Assembly (NCBI RefSeq): GCF_030683065.1
Contig: NZ_JAUXMX010000021.1
Location: 1 to 61,986 of the forward strand
Length of the DNA: 61,986 nt
Reading direction: 5' to 3'
Source: Pseudomonas sp.
GTDB lineage: Bacteria > Pseudomonadota > Gammaproteobacteria > Pseudomonadales > Pseudomonadaceae
Part shown: one piece after another, positions 8,444-16,758 of the stretch
Position numbering within the stretch: the stretch's first letter is position 1
How the letters are laid out: each line of letters opens with the position of its first letter
Notes under the pieces: generated by a model
Told to the model about the DNA's origin: nothing
Seen by the model: the letters and a program-made list of their open reading frames with translations, nothing else
Databases searched by the model: none
Made by a program: the position numbers and the translations under genes

Positions 8444-8885
8444 TGTGTAGTTCCCTCTCTGATGGCTAGGCAAAAACAGTATATTTTGTAGGGCTTTTGC
8501 TCTGCTCTTGTACAAAAGCAGCAATTGCACGGCACAAAAGTACTTTTCTGCATGCGCGAGGCTCCCGGCGGTTGTGCGCATGTGTGCAAACCGGGTCGAT
8601 TAGTGGGGGATGCGTGGTTATTGGCCGCGACCGCGATTCGCGGGCATGGCGCTAGGCGTCCCCGCCGCGCCTACAGGTACCTACAAACCGACAGACGCCG
8701 TTGCCCCCAGTTTGCTGCGCGACGGGGGATCTCCTGCAGAGCTAAGCAGGTCGACAACAGCCAACTCAGATACAGCCTTCTTTATATGCGGCTGATGCGC
8801 AGGCTTTCCCTGTCTATGTGTGCCTCGCGAGTCATGCCGCGCGAGGCGCGGGTGGCGGCGATCAAACCGTCACCACCGCGCCATC
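8444..8885. other. Non-coding gap of about 440 bp
   Basis: No convincing gene on either strand. It holds an A/T-rich stretch at about 8470-8520, likely the promoter of the cytochrome gene, and a hairpin at 8822-8847 (GCCTCGCG / CGCGAGGC) just beyond the mutarotase gene. Confidence 0.5.
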
Positions 8886-9803
8886 TCAGGCCGGCAAGGC
8901 TTCGCTCCACAGGCTGACGCTGAGTCGGTGCTGGGCGCCGGGGGCGAGCAGCACGCAATCGTCGAGGACGTTGGCGTGCTCGATACAGAGCATGCCCTGC
9001 CAGGCGTCGTCGGCGAATTGCGAGAGGCGCCGGGCTTTGTCGACCCAGGGATTCCACAGCACCGCCGAGCGCGAGCCACTGCTGCGCAGCCGGATGCGTC
9101 GCTGCCAGGCGGGATCGAGAATACTCAGCTGGGTCGGGGTGTCCAGGTAGATACGGTCGGTTTCACCGTGAAAATCCAGGGTGGCGCTCTGCTGGCGTTC
9201 CAGCCAGTTGTCCAGGGTGTCGATGTAGCGGCAGCCCTCTAGACCTTCGACGTGCACCTGGCGAATATCGCTGACGGCGAAGTAAGTGTGCAGCGCCTGG
9301 CTGAAGGCCAGAGGCGTATCGCCGAGGTTGCGCGTGTCGAGTTCGAGGTGCAGTTGGTGGTCGAGGCGGATGCGCAGTTTGAGTTCGGCGGCGTGCGGCC
9401 ATTCCGCCAGCGGCTGTTCGACGCTGTTGAAGACGAATTCGAGGATGACGCTGTCATCCAGGCTGTCGATGCCGAGCAGTTGCCAGTCCAGCGAGCGCAC
9501 CAGGCCGTGGGCCGGCACCAGGCTGCCGCCCTGGTACATCGCCTGGACTGCCGGCGGGTTGCGCCGCAGGTCGCCGAACCAGGGCCAGCACACCGGCACC
9601 CCACCGCGCACGCCTTTGCCTTGCTCGAATTCGGCTTGCTCGCTGAGCCAGATCAGCGGTTGCTCGCCATCGCGCTTGTAGCTGAGAACCTGCGCGCCCT
9701 GTTGCGCGACCAGCAGTTCGGCGTTGGCGGTGCGCACGCGCCAGCAGGTCAGTTGGTTGATTTCCACCCGCTCGACCAGTGGGCGTTGTTCGGTTGCGTT
9801 CAT
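8886..9803 (-). CDS. D-hexose-6-phosphate mutarotase (YeaD-like aldose 1-epimerase)
   Basis: A 305-residue member of the aldose 1-epimerase superfamily. GVRGGVPVCWPWFG, HGLVRSLDW, and the later SQALHTYFAV and VLWNPW motifs are those of the YeaD/YMR099c group, which interconverts the anomers of glucose 6-phosphate. It has no signal peptide, so it is cytoplasmic. It fits with the nearby zwf, whose substrate is the beta anomer. It is a stand-alone gene with a REP-like half-element upstream. Confidence 0.85.
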   Translation of the reverse strand: MNATEQRPLVERVEINQLTCWRVRTANAELLVAQQGAQVLSYKRDGEQPLIWLSEQAEFEQGKGVRGGVPVCWPWFGDLRRNPPAVQAMYQGGSLVPAHGLVRSLDWQLLGIDSLDDSVILEFVFNSVEQPLAEWPHAAELKLRIRLDHQLHLELDTRNLGDTPLAFSQALHTYFAVSDIRQVHVEGLEGCRYIDTLDNWLERQQSATLDFHGETDRIYLDTPTQLSILDPAWQRRIRLRSSGSRSAVLWNPWVDKARRLSQFADDAWQGMLCIEHANVLDDCVLLAPGAQHRLSVSLWSEALPA

Positions 9804-9834
9804 GGCTGCGCTCTTCGATGGTTACGACGTTTGT

Positions 9835-9895
9835 GTAGGAGCCAGCTTGCTGGCGATCCGGCGGCCCGGCGATCCGGCGATCCGGCGATATGTGC
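9835..9895. repeat. REP-like half element with gatccggc micro-repeats
   Basis: The same 27-bp sequence as the left arm at position 31 appears at 9835-9861, followed by several degenerate copies of an 8-mer around GCGATCCG up to about 9890. It lies in the gap between the mutarotase and the efflux adaptor gene. Confidence 0.75.
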
Positions 9896-10084
9896 GGAGC
9901 AAAAGCATCACCGGCCCGCCGCAAGGACTGCCGTGCGCCCGGCTGGGCGTTCCTGGCGAGTGGGCGCTTGTGGAAAGTGTGAACCGCTGTGCCGGCAAAG
10001 GCCAGACCGCTTGATTCCCTGACGTGGCGCATTGTCGCTCGGTTGCCCCTGACCTAGGCTGACCTGGACTGAAGGGAGGTTGCG

Positions 10085-11230
10085 ATGCGCAAGATTCTGT
10101 TAGCTGTGGCGCTTGTATCAGGTGTTGCGGCGGCGTTCTGGTGGTGGAGTCGACCGCAGCCGCTGCCGGTGCGACTGATCACGGTGGAGCGCGGTCCGGT
10201 CGAGACCCTAGTGGCCAATACCCGCGCCGGTACGCTCAAGGCCTGCCGCCGTACCCAGTTGTCGTTCAATCTGGGCGCTCAGGTCAGCGAGCGCCTGGTT
10301 GAGGAGGGCCAGCGGGTCGAGGCCGGTCAGGTGTTGATGCGTCTGCGTCAGGACGAATTACAGGCCCGCGTTCGCGAGGTCGAAGCGCGTCTCGACGGCC
10401 TGGCTAACCAGCGTCAGCAGCGGTGCCTGCAGGCGGATCTGGAGCGTCGCGACCATCAGCGTCTGGCAAGCCTGCAAGAGCGTCAGCTGGTGGCGGCGGA
10501 CCGGGTCGATCAGAGCGCCACCCGCGCGCGGCTGTCGGCGCTTGCCTGCAACGCCGCCGCCATGGCGATCCGCGAGACCGCAGCGAACCTCGCGCTGCAG
10601 CGCGCACTGCTCGATCAGGCCACGCTGCGCGCGCCGTTCGCCGGGATCATTGCCGAGATCAACGGCGAGGTCGGCGAGTTCGTCACGCCCTCGCCACCGG
10701 GCATTCCGACGCCGCCAGCGGTGGACCTGATCGATGACAGCTGCCTGTATGTCGAGGCGCCAATCGATGAGGTGGATGCGGCGCGGGTCAAGCCGGGCAT
10801 GCCGGTACGGATTAGCCTGGACGCTTTTCGCGGTGAGCATTTCGCCGGCAAGGTCAGTCGGATCGCGCCCTTTGTCCGCGATCTTGAGCGTCAGGCGCGC
10901 ACCGTCGATGTGGAGGCCCGCTTCGATCCTGTGCCGACTGATCTGGCCCTGCTGACGGGCTACAGCGCCGATCTGGAAGTCATCATCGAACAGCGCCCGC
11001 AGGCCTTGCGCATCCCGACTGAAAGCCTGTTGGAAGGGCGCCGGGTGCTGCGTTATGACCCCGTGGCCGGGGTGCTGCGCGAGGTGCAGTTGCGCACCGG
11101 GCTGGCCAACTGGCGCTGGACCGAGGTGCTCGATGGGCTGGCCGACGGCGAGCGGATTCTCGCCAGCCTGGAGCAGAGCGGTCTGGTCGATGGCGTGGCG
11201 GTGATGGCCGAAGATGAGGTCGCGCCATGA
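10085..11230 (+). CDS. Efflux adaptor (HlyD/MacA-family membrane fusion protein)
   Basis: A 381-residue protein with an N-terminal membrane anchor (about 1-22, ending FWWWSRPQP), a lipoyl/biotinyl half-motif (VEEGQRVEAGQVLMRL near residue 80), a long alpha-hairpin region (about 90-180), the second lipoyl half (LRAPFAGIIAEINGEVGEFV) and beta-barrel domains. It would link an inner-membrane ABC transporter to an outer-membrane channel; no TolC-like gene is in the window. A Shine-Dalgarno sequence GGGAGGT precedes the ATG. Its stop overlaps the start of the ATPase gene, indicating translational coupling. Substrate unknown. Confidence 0.85.
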   Translation: MRKILLAVALVSGVAAAFWWWSRPQPLPVRLITVERGPVETLVANTRAGTLKACRRTQLSFNLGAQVSERLVEEGQRVEAGQVLMRLRQDELQARVREVEARLDGLANQRQQRCLQADLERRDHQRLASLQERQLVAADRVDQSATRARLSALACNAAAMAIRETAANLALQRALLDQATLRAPFAGIIAEINGEVGEFVTPSPPGIPTPPAVDLIDDSCLYVEAPIDEVDAARVKPGMPVRISLDAFRGEHFAGKVSRIAPFVRDLERQARTVDVEARFDPVPTDLALLTGYSADLEVIIEQRPQALRIPTESLLEGRRVLRYDPVAGVLREVQLRTGLANWRWTEVLDGLADGERILASLEQSGLVDGVAVMAEDEVAP

Positions 11231-11922
11231 TTCGCCTGAGTGCGGTCAGCCGCTGCTTCATTCTCGGCGATCAGCAGGTCAAGGGCCTGGACCAGGTCGA
11301 CCTGCAGGTCAGCCGCGGCGAGTACCTGGCGGTGATGGGCCCGTCCGGTTCGGGCAAGTCGACCCTGCTGAATATCCTCGGCCTGCTCGATGCGCCGGAC
11401 AGCGGCGAGTATTGGCTGAACGGCGAGGCCACCGCGGCGCTCGACGAGAATCGCCGCGCCGAACTGCGCAGCCGGCATATCGGTTTTGTCTTTCAGTCCT
11501 ATCACCTGATCCCGCGCCTGACCGCCCTGGAGAATATCGAGTTGCCGATGCTGCTGGCCGGTATCGAGCCGGCCGAGCGGCATCGGCGCAGCGCACGGCT
11601 GGTCGAGCGGTTGAACCTTGGCGACCGGGTCAAGCATCGCCCGGCCGAATTGTCCGGCGGCCAGCGCCAGCGCGTGGCCATCGCTCGCGCCATGGTCATG
11701 CAGCCGGCGCTGCTGCTGGCGGACGAGCCCACCGGCAACCTCGACAGCCATTCCGGCGCCGAGGTGGTGGCGCTGCTCGAAGAACTCAACGGCGAGGGCC
11801 TGACCCTGTTGGTGGTGACCCATGATGCCGCCATCGGCGGCCGCGCACGCCGGTGCCTGAGCATGCGCGACGGTCAGATCATCGACGACATCCAGCAGGG
11901 GCCGATTGATGCGCGCGGCTGA
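11227..11922 (+). CDS. ABC transporter ATP-binding protein (MacB/LolD type)
   Basis: A 231-residue ATPase with Walker A GPSGSGKST (38-46), Q-loop VFQSYH, signature LSGGQ (142-146), Walker B LLLADE (162-167) and an H-loop VVTHD. Most like the MacB/LolD/FtsE group that powers FtsX-fold permeases. It overlaps the adaptor gene by 4 bases and the first permease gene by about 14-17 bases, so the three proteins very likely form one complex. Confidence 0.92.
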   Translation: MIRLSAVSRCFILGDQQVKGLDQVDLQVSRGEYLAVMGPSGSGKSTLLNILGLLDAPDSGEYWLNGEATAALDENRRAELRSRHIGFVFQSYHLIPRLTALENIELPMLLAGIEPAERHRRSARLVERLNLGDRVKHRPAELSGGQRQRVAIARAMVMQPALLLADEPTGNLDSHSGAEVVALLEELNGEGLTLLVVTHDAAIGGRARRCLSMRDGQIIDDIQQGPIDARG

Positions 11923-13123
11923 CGGCGTCGGGTTGATGCTCGGCGCCCTGCGCGGTAACCGCTCGCGCAGCCTGATGTTGCTGTTGGCCATGGCCATCGG
12001 CGTGGTCGCGGTGAACCTGCTCACCGGCCTGGCCGAGGGCGCGCGGCAGTTCGTTATCGGCGAGTTCTCCCTGCTCGGGCGCAACACCCTGATCGTGCTG
12101 CCGGGACGCAAGGAAACCACCGGCGGCATGCCACCGATTACCGGGCTGGCGACCCGCGACCTGACCCTCGGCGATGCCGAAGCCATCGGCCGTCTGCCCA
12201 GCGTGCGACGGGTGGCGCCGCTGCAGGCCGGGCAGGTTGAGGTCAGCGTCGGCAACCGGGTACGCGAGGCACTCACCCTGGGCACCAGCCACGAGTTTTT
12301 CGCTATCCGCCAGCTCGATGTGGCCCAAGGGCAGGCGCTGCCGGTGCTGGCATTGGATCAGGCCGAGGCGGTCTGCGTGATCGGCCTCACGCTTAGGCGC
12401 GAGTTGTTTGGCAGCGGGCCGGCCCTGGGCGAATGGTTGCGCGCCGGCGACCGGCGCTTTCGGGTGGTGGGCATTCTCGGCGAGCGCGGTGAATCGCTGG
12501 GCATGGACTTCGGCGAGATGCTGATCATCCCGGTGGCCAGTGCCCAGGTGTTGTTCAACCGCGAGGGGCTGTTCCGGGTGTTCGCCGAAGTGCGCGGGCC
12601 GCAGTTTCTGCAGAGCGGCAAGCGGCAGATCCTCGAGACCATCAAGGCCCGCCACGAGGGCAAGGAGGACGTCACCCTGATTAGCCAGGACAGCATGCTG
12701 GCGGCGTTCGACGGCATTCTCGACGTCCTCAGCCTGGCCCTGGCCGGGATTGCCGCGATCAGCCTGCTGGTGGCCGGCATCCTGATCATGAACGTGACCT
12801 GGATTGCGGTGAACCAGCGCACCGCCGAGATCGGCCTGCTCAAGGCTCTGGGTGCACGGCCGGGGCAGGTGCGTGCGCTGTTCGTCGGCGAGGCGGCGCT
12901 GCTGGCCCTGGCCGGTGGTTTGATCGGCCTGGGCCTGAGCGAGGCGCTGCTCTGGCTCGGTCGCCAGCTGTGGGAGATACCCCTGCAGACGCCGCTGTGG
13001 GCCAGCGCCGGCTCGCTGCTGTTGGCGCTGCTGGCGGCCTTGCTGTTCGCCTGGCTGCCGGCCAACCAGGCGGCGCGCATGGAACCCTTGGCGGCGCTAC
13101 GTCCGCCGGGAGCACGGGCATGA
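11906..13123 (+). CDS. ABC transporter permease, MacB/FtsX family (first)
   Basis: About 404 residues with one N-terminal transmembrane helix (SLMLLLAMAIGVVAVNLL), a large periplasmic MacB_PCD-like domain (about 45-270) and three C-terminal helices (FtsX domain, about 275-400). Both TTG 11906 and ATG 11909 are possible; the ATG is more likely. MacB-type permeases transmit ATP-driven movement to the periplasm, expelling toxins, peptides or lipids through an outer channel. It overlaps the ATPase gene. The second permease gene follows only after a 232-bp repeat-filled spacer. Confidence 0.88.
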   Translation: MMRAADGVGLMLGALRGNRSRSLMLLLAMAIGVVAVNLLTGLAEGARQFVIGEFSLLGRNTLIVLPGRKETTGGMPPITGLATRDLTLGDAEAIGRLPSVRRVAPLQAGQVEVSVGNRVREALTLGTSHEFFAIRQLDVAQGQALPVLALDQAEAVCVIGLTLRRELFGSGPALGEWLRAGDRRFRVVGILGERGESLGMDFGEMLIIPVASAQVLFNREGLFRVFAEVRGPQFLQSGKRQILETIKARHEGKEDVTLISQDSMLAAFDGILDVLSLALAGIAAISLLVAGILIMNVTWIAVNQRTAEIGLLKALGARPGQVRALFVGEAALLALAGGLIGLGLSEALLWLGRQLWEIPLQTPLWASAGSLLLALLAALLFAWLPANQAARMEPLAALRPPGARA

Positions 13124-13128
13124 GCAGG

Positions 13129-13343
13129 AGACGCCATGGTGCGCGCGGCGCACCCTACGGGCTGGGCTCATGGTCTGGGGTGGAGATGAGCCGCCGCATA
13201 CCGGCCGTAGGAGCGGGGCATGCCCGCGAACAGCAGACTGCACAAAAGCCTCGCGGGCGCGTGCAGATAAGACGCCATGGTGCGCGCGGCGCACCCGACT
13301 CGGGCGCGCGGTTCGGGGTAGGGTGCGCCGTGCGCACCAATCG
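13129..13343. repeat. Cluster of inverted and direct repeats between two permease genes
   Basis: A 27-bp direct repeat (core GGTGCGCGCGGCGCACCC) occurs at 13129-13155 and 13270-13296, and the opposite orientation GTAGGGTGCGCCGTGCGCAC at 13318-13337. A GTAGGAGCGGGGCATGCCCGCGA-type REP arm lies at 13207-13229 with an opposed GCGGGCGCG near 13252. No gene is needed to explain the spacer. Confidence 0.85.
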
Positions 13344-13355
13344 GGGTACGCGGCC

Positions 13356-14555
13356 ATGATGCGCTGGCAAGACGGCCTGCACCTCACCGCCACGACCCTG
13401 ATCAGCAGGCCGTTGCGCAGCCTGCTGACCCTGCTCGGGGTGGCGATCGGCATTGCTGCGGTGGCGCTGCTCACGGCCATCGGCGAAGGGGTGCGGGTCT
13501 ATGTGCTGGATAACTTCTCGCAGTTCGGCACACGGATCATCGCCGTGCACCCGGGCAAGACCCAGACCGGCGGCCTGGGCGGCATTCTCAGCAGCGTGCG
13601 CCCGTTGAGCCTGAGCGATGCCGATGCCATCGGGCGACTGGCGCATGTCGAGGCGGTGGTGCCGATCATCCAGGGCAGTGGCGACATTCAGTATGGGGTG
13701 ATGAGCCGCAACAGCGACATCATCGGCGGCGGCCATCAGTTGGCCGAGGCCTGGCGCTTTCGTCTGGCCCTCGGCCAGTTTCTGCCGCCGGCCCGCGATG
13801 GCCGTTCGCCGCCCTATGCGGTACTCGGCCACACGCTGCGCCAGGAACTGTTCGGCGAGGCCAGCCCGTTGGGCGAGGCGATCAGGGTCGGCGGCATACG
13901 TTTCCGGGTGATCGGGGTGATCGAGGAGAAGGGCCAGTTGCTCGGCTTCGACCTCGACGACATCGCCTACATTCCGGTGGACTGGGCGCAGAGCCTGTTC
14001 AACCGCGACGGCCTGATGGAGATCAATGTGATGTTCAATGCCGGCATCGGCTCGCAGGAGCTGAGCGCGCGGATGCGCCAGCTGTTGATCGAGCGCCACG
14101 GCCGCGAAGACTTCAGCCTGACCACCCAGGACGACATGCTCGCCAGCCTCGACCGCATCCTCGGCACCCTGACCATCGCCGTCGCCGCCCTCGGCGGCAT
14201 TTCGCTGCTGGTGGGGGCGGTGGGCATTCTCACTATCATGACCACCACGGTCGGCGAACGCACCGCTGAGATCGGCCTGTTGCGCGCCATTGGCGCCACG
14301 CCGCGGCAGGTGCTGGGGCTGTTTCTCGCCGAGGCGGCGTTGCTCTCACTGGCCGGCGGAGTGCTCGGTTTGCTGTTGATGGGGTTGCTGCTGGTGGGGC
14401 TGCATGTGAGTTTACCGGCCCTGCCACTGCAGTTGGCGCCTGGTTTCCTGCTGCTGGCGCTGCTGCTGTCGGCGCTTATCGGCCTGTTCGCCGGCATCGC
14501 CCCGGCACGCCGTGCCGCGCGCCTGCATCCGGTAGACGCGCTGCGCAGCGAATAG
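13356..14555 (+). CDS. ABC transporter permease, MacB/FtsX family (second)
   Basis: A 399-residue paralogue of the upstream permease with the same layout: N-terminal helix (LLTLLGVAIGIAAVALL), periplasmic MacB_PCD-like domain and three C-terminal helices with the FtsX motif GERTAEIGLLRAIGATPRQV. The reading frame stays open back to 13170, but that part encodes repeat DNA; ATG 13356 gives the conserved N-terminus. Two different permeases beside one ATPase and one adaptor suggest a heterodimeric channel. Transcription from the upstream genes would have to cross the repeat spacer. Confidence 0.87.
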   Translation: MMRWQDGLHLTATTLISRPLRSLLTLLGVAIGIAAVALLTAIGEGVRVYVLDNFSQFGTRIIAVHPGKTQTGGLGGILSSVRPLSLSDADAIGRLAHVEAVVPIIQGSGDIQYGVMSRNSDIIGGGHQLAEAWRFRLALGQFLPPARDGRSPPYAVLGHTLRQELFGEASPLGEAIRVGGIRFRVIGVIEEKGQLLGFDLDDIAYIPVDWAQSLFNRDGLMEINVMFNAGIGSQELSARMRQLLIERHGREDFSLTTQDDMLASLDRILGTLTIAVAALGGISLLVGAVGILTIMTTTVGERTAEIGLLRAIGATPRQVLGLFLAEAALLSLAGGVLGLLLMGLLLVGLHVSLPALPLQLAPGFLLLALLLSALIGLFAGIAPARRAARLHPVDALRSE

Positions 14556-14566
14556 CGGCAATGCGC

Positions 14567-14590
14567 GTAGGGTGCGCCGTACGCACCAAT
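14567..14590. repeat. Dispersed short repeat (GTAGGGTGCGCC family)
   Basis: GTAGGGTGCGCCGTACGCAC followed by CAAT, close in sequence to 13318-13340 and to the arms at 17973-18029. It sits just after the second permease gene, with an opposed half (TTGGTGCGCGGGG) near 14604. Confidence 0.8.
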
Positions 14591-14653
14591 GCCCGAAGGC
14601 TGTTGGTGCGCGGGGATCAAACGGCTAGGGCTGCAGGCCCGTCCGCTGCGGCT

Positions 14654-16030
14654 CTACTTGCCGTATACCTGTTCCGGCAGCCAGGTAATCAGGCCGGGGA
14701 ATATGTAGGCGATCACCAGCAAGGACAGCTGGATCAGGATGAACGGCACCACGCCCTTGTAGATGGTGCTGGTCGGTATGGACGGCGGGGTGACGCCGCG
14801 CAGGTAGAACAGGGCGAAGCCGAACGGCGGGGTGAGGAAGGAGGTTTGCAGGTTCAACGCGATCATCACGCCGAGCCACACCGGGTCCAGGCCCATGGCC
14901 AGCAATACCGGGCCGACGATCGGCACCACCACGAAGGTGATCTCGATGAAGTCGAGGATAAAGCCGAGCAGGAAGATCACCACCATCACTAGGAAGAACG
15001 CGCCAAGTACCCCGCCCGGCAGCTGGGCGAAGATGTCCTCGATCATGGTCTCGCCGCCGAAGCCGCGGAACACCAGGGAGAACAGCGAGGCACCAATCAG
15101 GATCAGGAACACCATGGCGCTGATTTCGGTGGTGCCATAAGCCACTTGGCGCAGCTGACCGAAGTTCAGCTTGCCTTTGTAGAAGGCCAGCGCCATGGCG
15201 CCTAGCGCACCGAGTGCAGCGGCTTCGGTCGGTGTCGCGTAACCGGCGAGGATCGAGCCGAGCACCGCGCCGATCAGCAGCAGCGGCGGCACCAGGGCGT
15301 TGATCAGCTTGCCCCATTCGATCGGACCGAGTTCTTCCTGTGGCAGCGCCGGCAGCTTCTTCGGCTGGAAGATCGCCACGCCGATGATGTAAAGGATATA
15401 CAGGCCGACCAGCAGCAGGCCGGGCAGCAGCGCGCCGACGAACAGGTCGCCGACCGAGACGGTCTTCGGCGAGAAGATGCCCATCTTCAACTGCGCCTGC
15501 TGGTAGGCGCTGGACATCACGTCACCCAGCAACACCAGCACGATCGACGGTGGAATGATCTGCCCCAGGGTGCCTGTAGCCGCCAGGGTGCCGGTTGCGA
15601 TCGCCGGGTCGTAACCGCGCCGAAGCATGGTCGGCAGGGCCAGCAGGCCCATGGTCACCACCGTTGCGCCGACGATCCCGGTGGATGCCGCCAGCAGCGC
15701 GCCGACCACGCACACGGAAATCGCCAGGCCGCCGCGCAGGGTGCCGAACAGCCGTGACATGGATTCGAGCAGGTCTTCAGCGACCCGCGACTTTTCCAGC
15801 ATCACGCCCATGAACACGAACAGCGGCACCGCCAGCATGGTCTGGTTGTTCATGATGCCGAACAGGCGGTTGGGCAGGGCGTTCAGGTAACTGCCATCGA
15901 AGGTGCCGGTAACGATGCCGATACCGGCAAACAGCAGGGACACACCGCCGAGGGTGAAGGCTACCGGGTAGCCCGCCATCAAGGCCGCACAAATACTGAT
16001 AAATAGCAGGATCGCCATTAACTCAACCAT
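14654..16030 (-). CDS. TRAP transporter large permease (DctM family)
   Basis: A 458-residue, very hydrophobic protein with about 12-13 helices and the DctM motifs GIVGATVVTMGLLALPTML and LPGLLLVGLYILYI; the ending LPEQVYGK is hydrophilic. It is the ion-coupled translocation subunit of a tripartite ATP-independent periplasmic transporter. Its start overlaps the 3' end of the small-permease gene by 8 bases. The binding-protein gene is divergent at 16759. The length (rather above the usual 425-430) fits the DctM group paired with TakP-like binding proteins. Confidence 0.92.
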   Translation of the reverse strand: MVELMAILLFISICAALMAGYPVAFTLGGVSLLFAGIGIVTGTFDGSYLNALPNRLFGIMNNQTMLAVPLFVFMGVMLEKSRVAEDLLESMSRLFGTLRGGLAISVCVVGALLAASTGIVGATVVTMGLLALPTMLRRGYDPAIATGTLAATGTLGQIIPPSIVLVLLGDVMSSAYQQAQLKMGIFSPKTVSVGDLFVGALLPGLLLVGLYILYIIGVAIFQPKKLPALPQEELGPIEWGKLINALVPPLLLIGAVLGSILAGYATPTEAAALGALGAMALAFYKGKLNFGQLRQVAYGTTEISAMVFLILIGASLFSLVFRGFGGETMIEDIFAQLPGGVLGAFFLVMVVIFLLGFILDFIEITFVVVPIVGPVLLAMGLDPVWLGVMIALNLQTSFLTPPFGFALFYLRGVTPPSIPTSTIYKGVVPFILIQLSLLVIAYIFPGLITWLPEQVYGK

Positions 16031-16568
16031 GCTTCACCTCCGCAGCAGGCAGGCGGCCGGTAAGGATGTAGGCGGATTTGATCAAGTTGGAGATTCCTTG
16101 CAGCACCAGGGTAACGACCAGCACCAGGATGATGCTCTTCTGCAGATAGACGAATTTCAGGCCGCCGGACTCGCTCGAGCCTTCCAGGGTCGCCCAGGCG
16201 TTACCCACGTAATCCCAGCTGCTCCAGCCGAGGAACAGGCACACCGGCAGGAGAAACAGCAGGTTACCGAGGATTTCCACCAGGGCTTGGCGGCGGCCAC
16301 TGAACCGCTGATAGAAAATATCCACGCGCACGTGGCCGTTGCACTGCAGTACCCAGGCCGCGGCGCCCATGAATACCAGCGCATGGGCGTAGAGCACGGC
16401 TTCCTGCAGCGCTGTGGCGCCAATGCCGAAGCCATAGCGCAACACCACTACAGCCGCAGTGCCGATAACCAGGAACAGGGTCAGCCAGGCGCAAGCCTTG
16501 CCAAAGCCGGCATTGATGGCGTCGATGAGTCGCGCTAAGCCGAGCAAGGGAGGGGGATGATTCGACAT
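16023..16568 (-). CDS. TRAP transporter small permease (DctQ family)
   Basis: A 181-residue protein with four predicted helices (near 25-45, 55-75, 95-118 and 135-160) and the conserved QCNGHVRVDIFYQRF segment of DctQ proteins. It pairs with the large permease to form the membrane unit. AAGGAT precedes the ATG. The gene is first in a two-gene operon with DctM and divergent from the binding-protein gene; the 190-bp gap holds a palindrome at 16643-16656. Confidence 0.9.
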   Translation of the reverse strand: MSNHPPPLLGLARLIDAINAGFGKACAWLTLFLVIGTAAVVVLRYGFGIGATALQEAVLYAHALVFMGAAAWVLQCNGHVRVDIFYQRFSGRRQALVEILGNLLFLLPVCLFLGWSSWDYVGNAWATLEGSSESGGLKFVYLQKSIILVLVVTLVLQGISNLIKSAYILTGRLPAAEVKHG

Positions 16569-16642
16569 GGCAGATCCTTATTGTTATGGCCAGTAAACCC
16601 GGGGATTCTAGGCGGGTGGGTCACGGCGTCGCAACCGGCAGT

Positions 16643-16656
16643 ACTACGTACGTAGT
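16643..16656. promoter_or_regulatory. 14-bp palindrome between the divergent TRAP genes
   Basis: ACTACGTACGTAGT is perfectly self-complementary and lies about 75 bases upstream of the DctQ start and 103 bases upstream of the binding-protein start. It is a plausible operator for a regulator acting on both units; which protein binds cannot be told. Confidence 0.5.
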
Positions 16657-16758
16657 CGTTACGCTTGAGAGGTGGGGGTTCCTGTGATACTCAACATATA
16701 GCTGAATACTGGCGATCCCAGTGCTCAGACCATTAATACAACAACAAGGAGTTATTAC

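Noticed and set aside
8525..8917. Plus-strand frame in the gap after the cytochrome gene
   Set aside because: Low-quality Arg-rich translation without start signal or recognisable domain; part overlaps the mutarotase gene antisense.
13170..13355. Extended N-terminus of the second exporter permease
   Set aside because: The extension is encoded by repeat DNA; the conserved start is at 13356.
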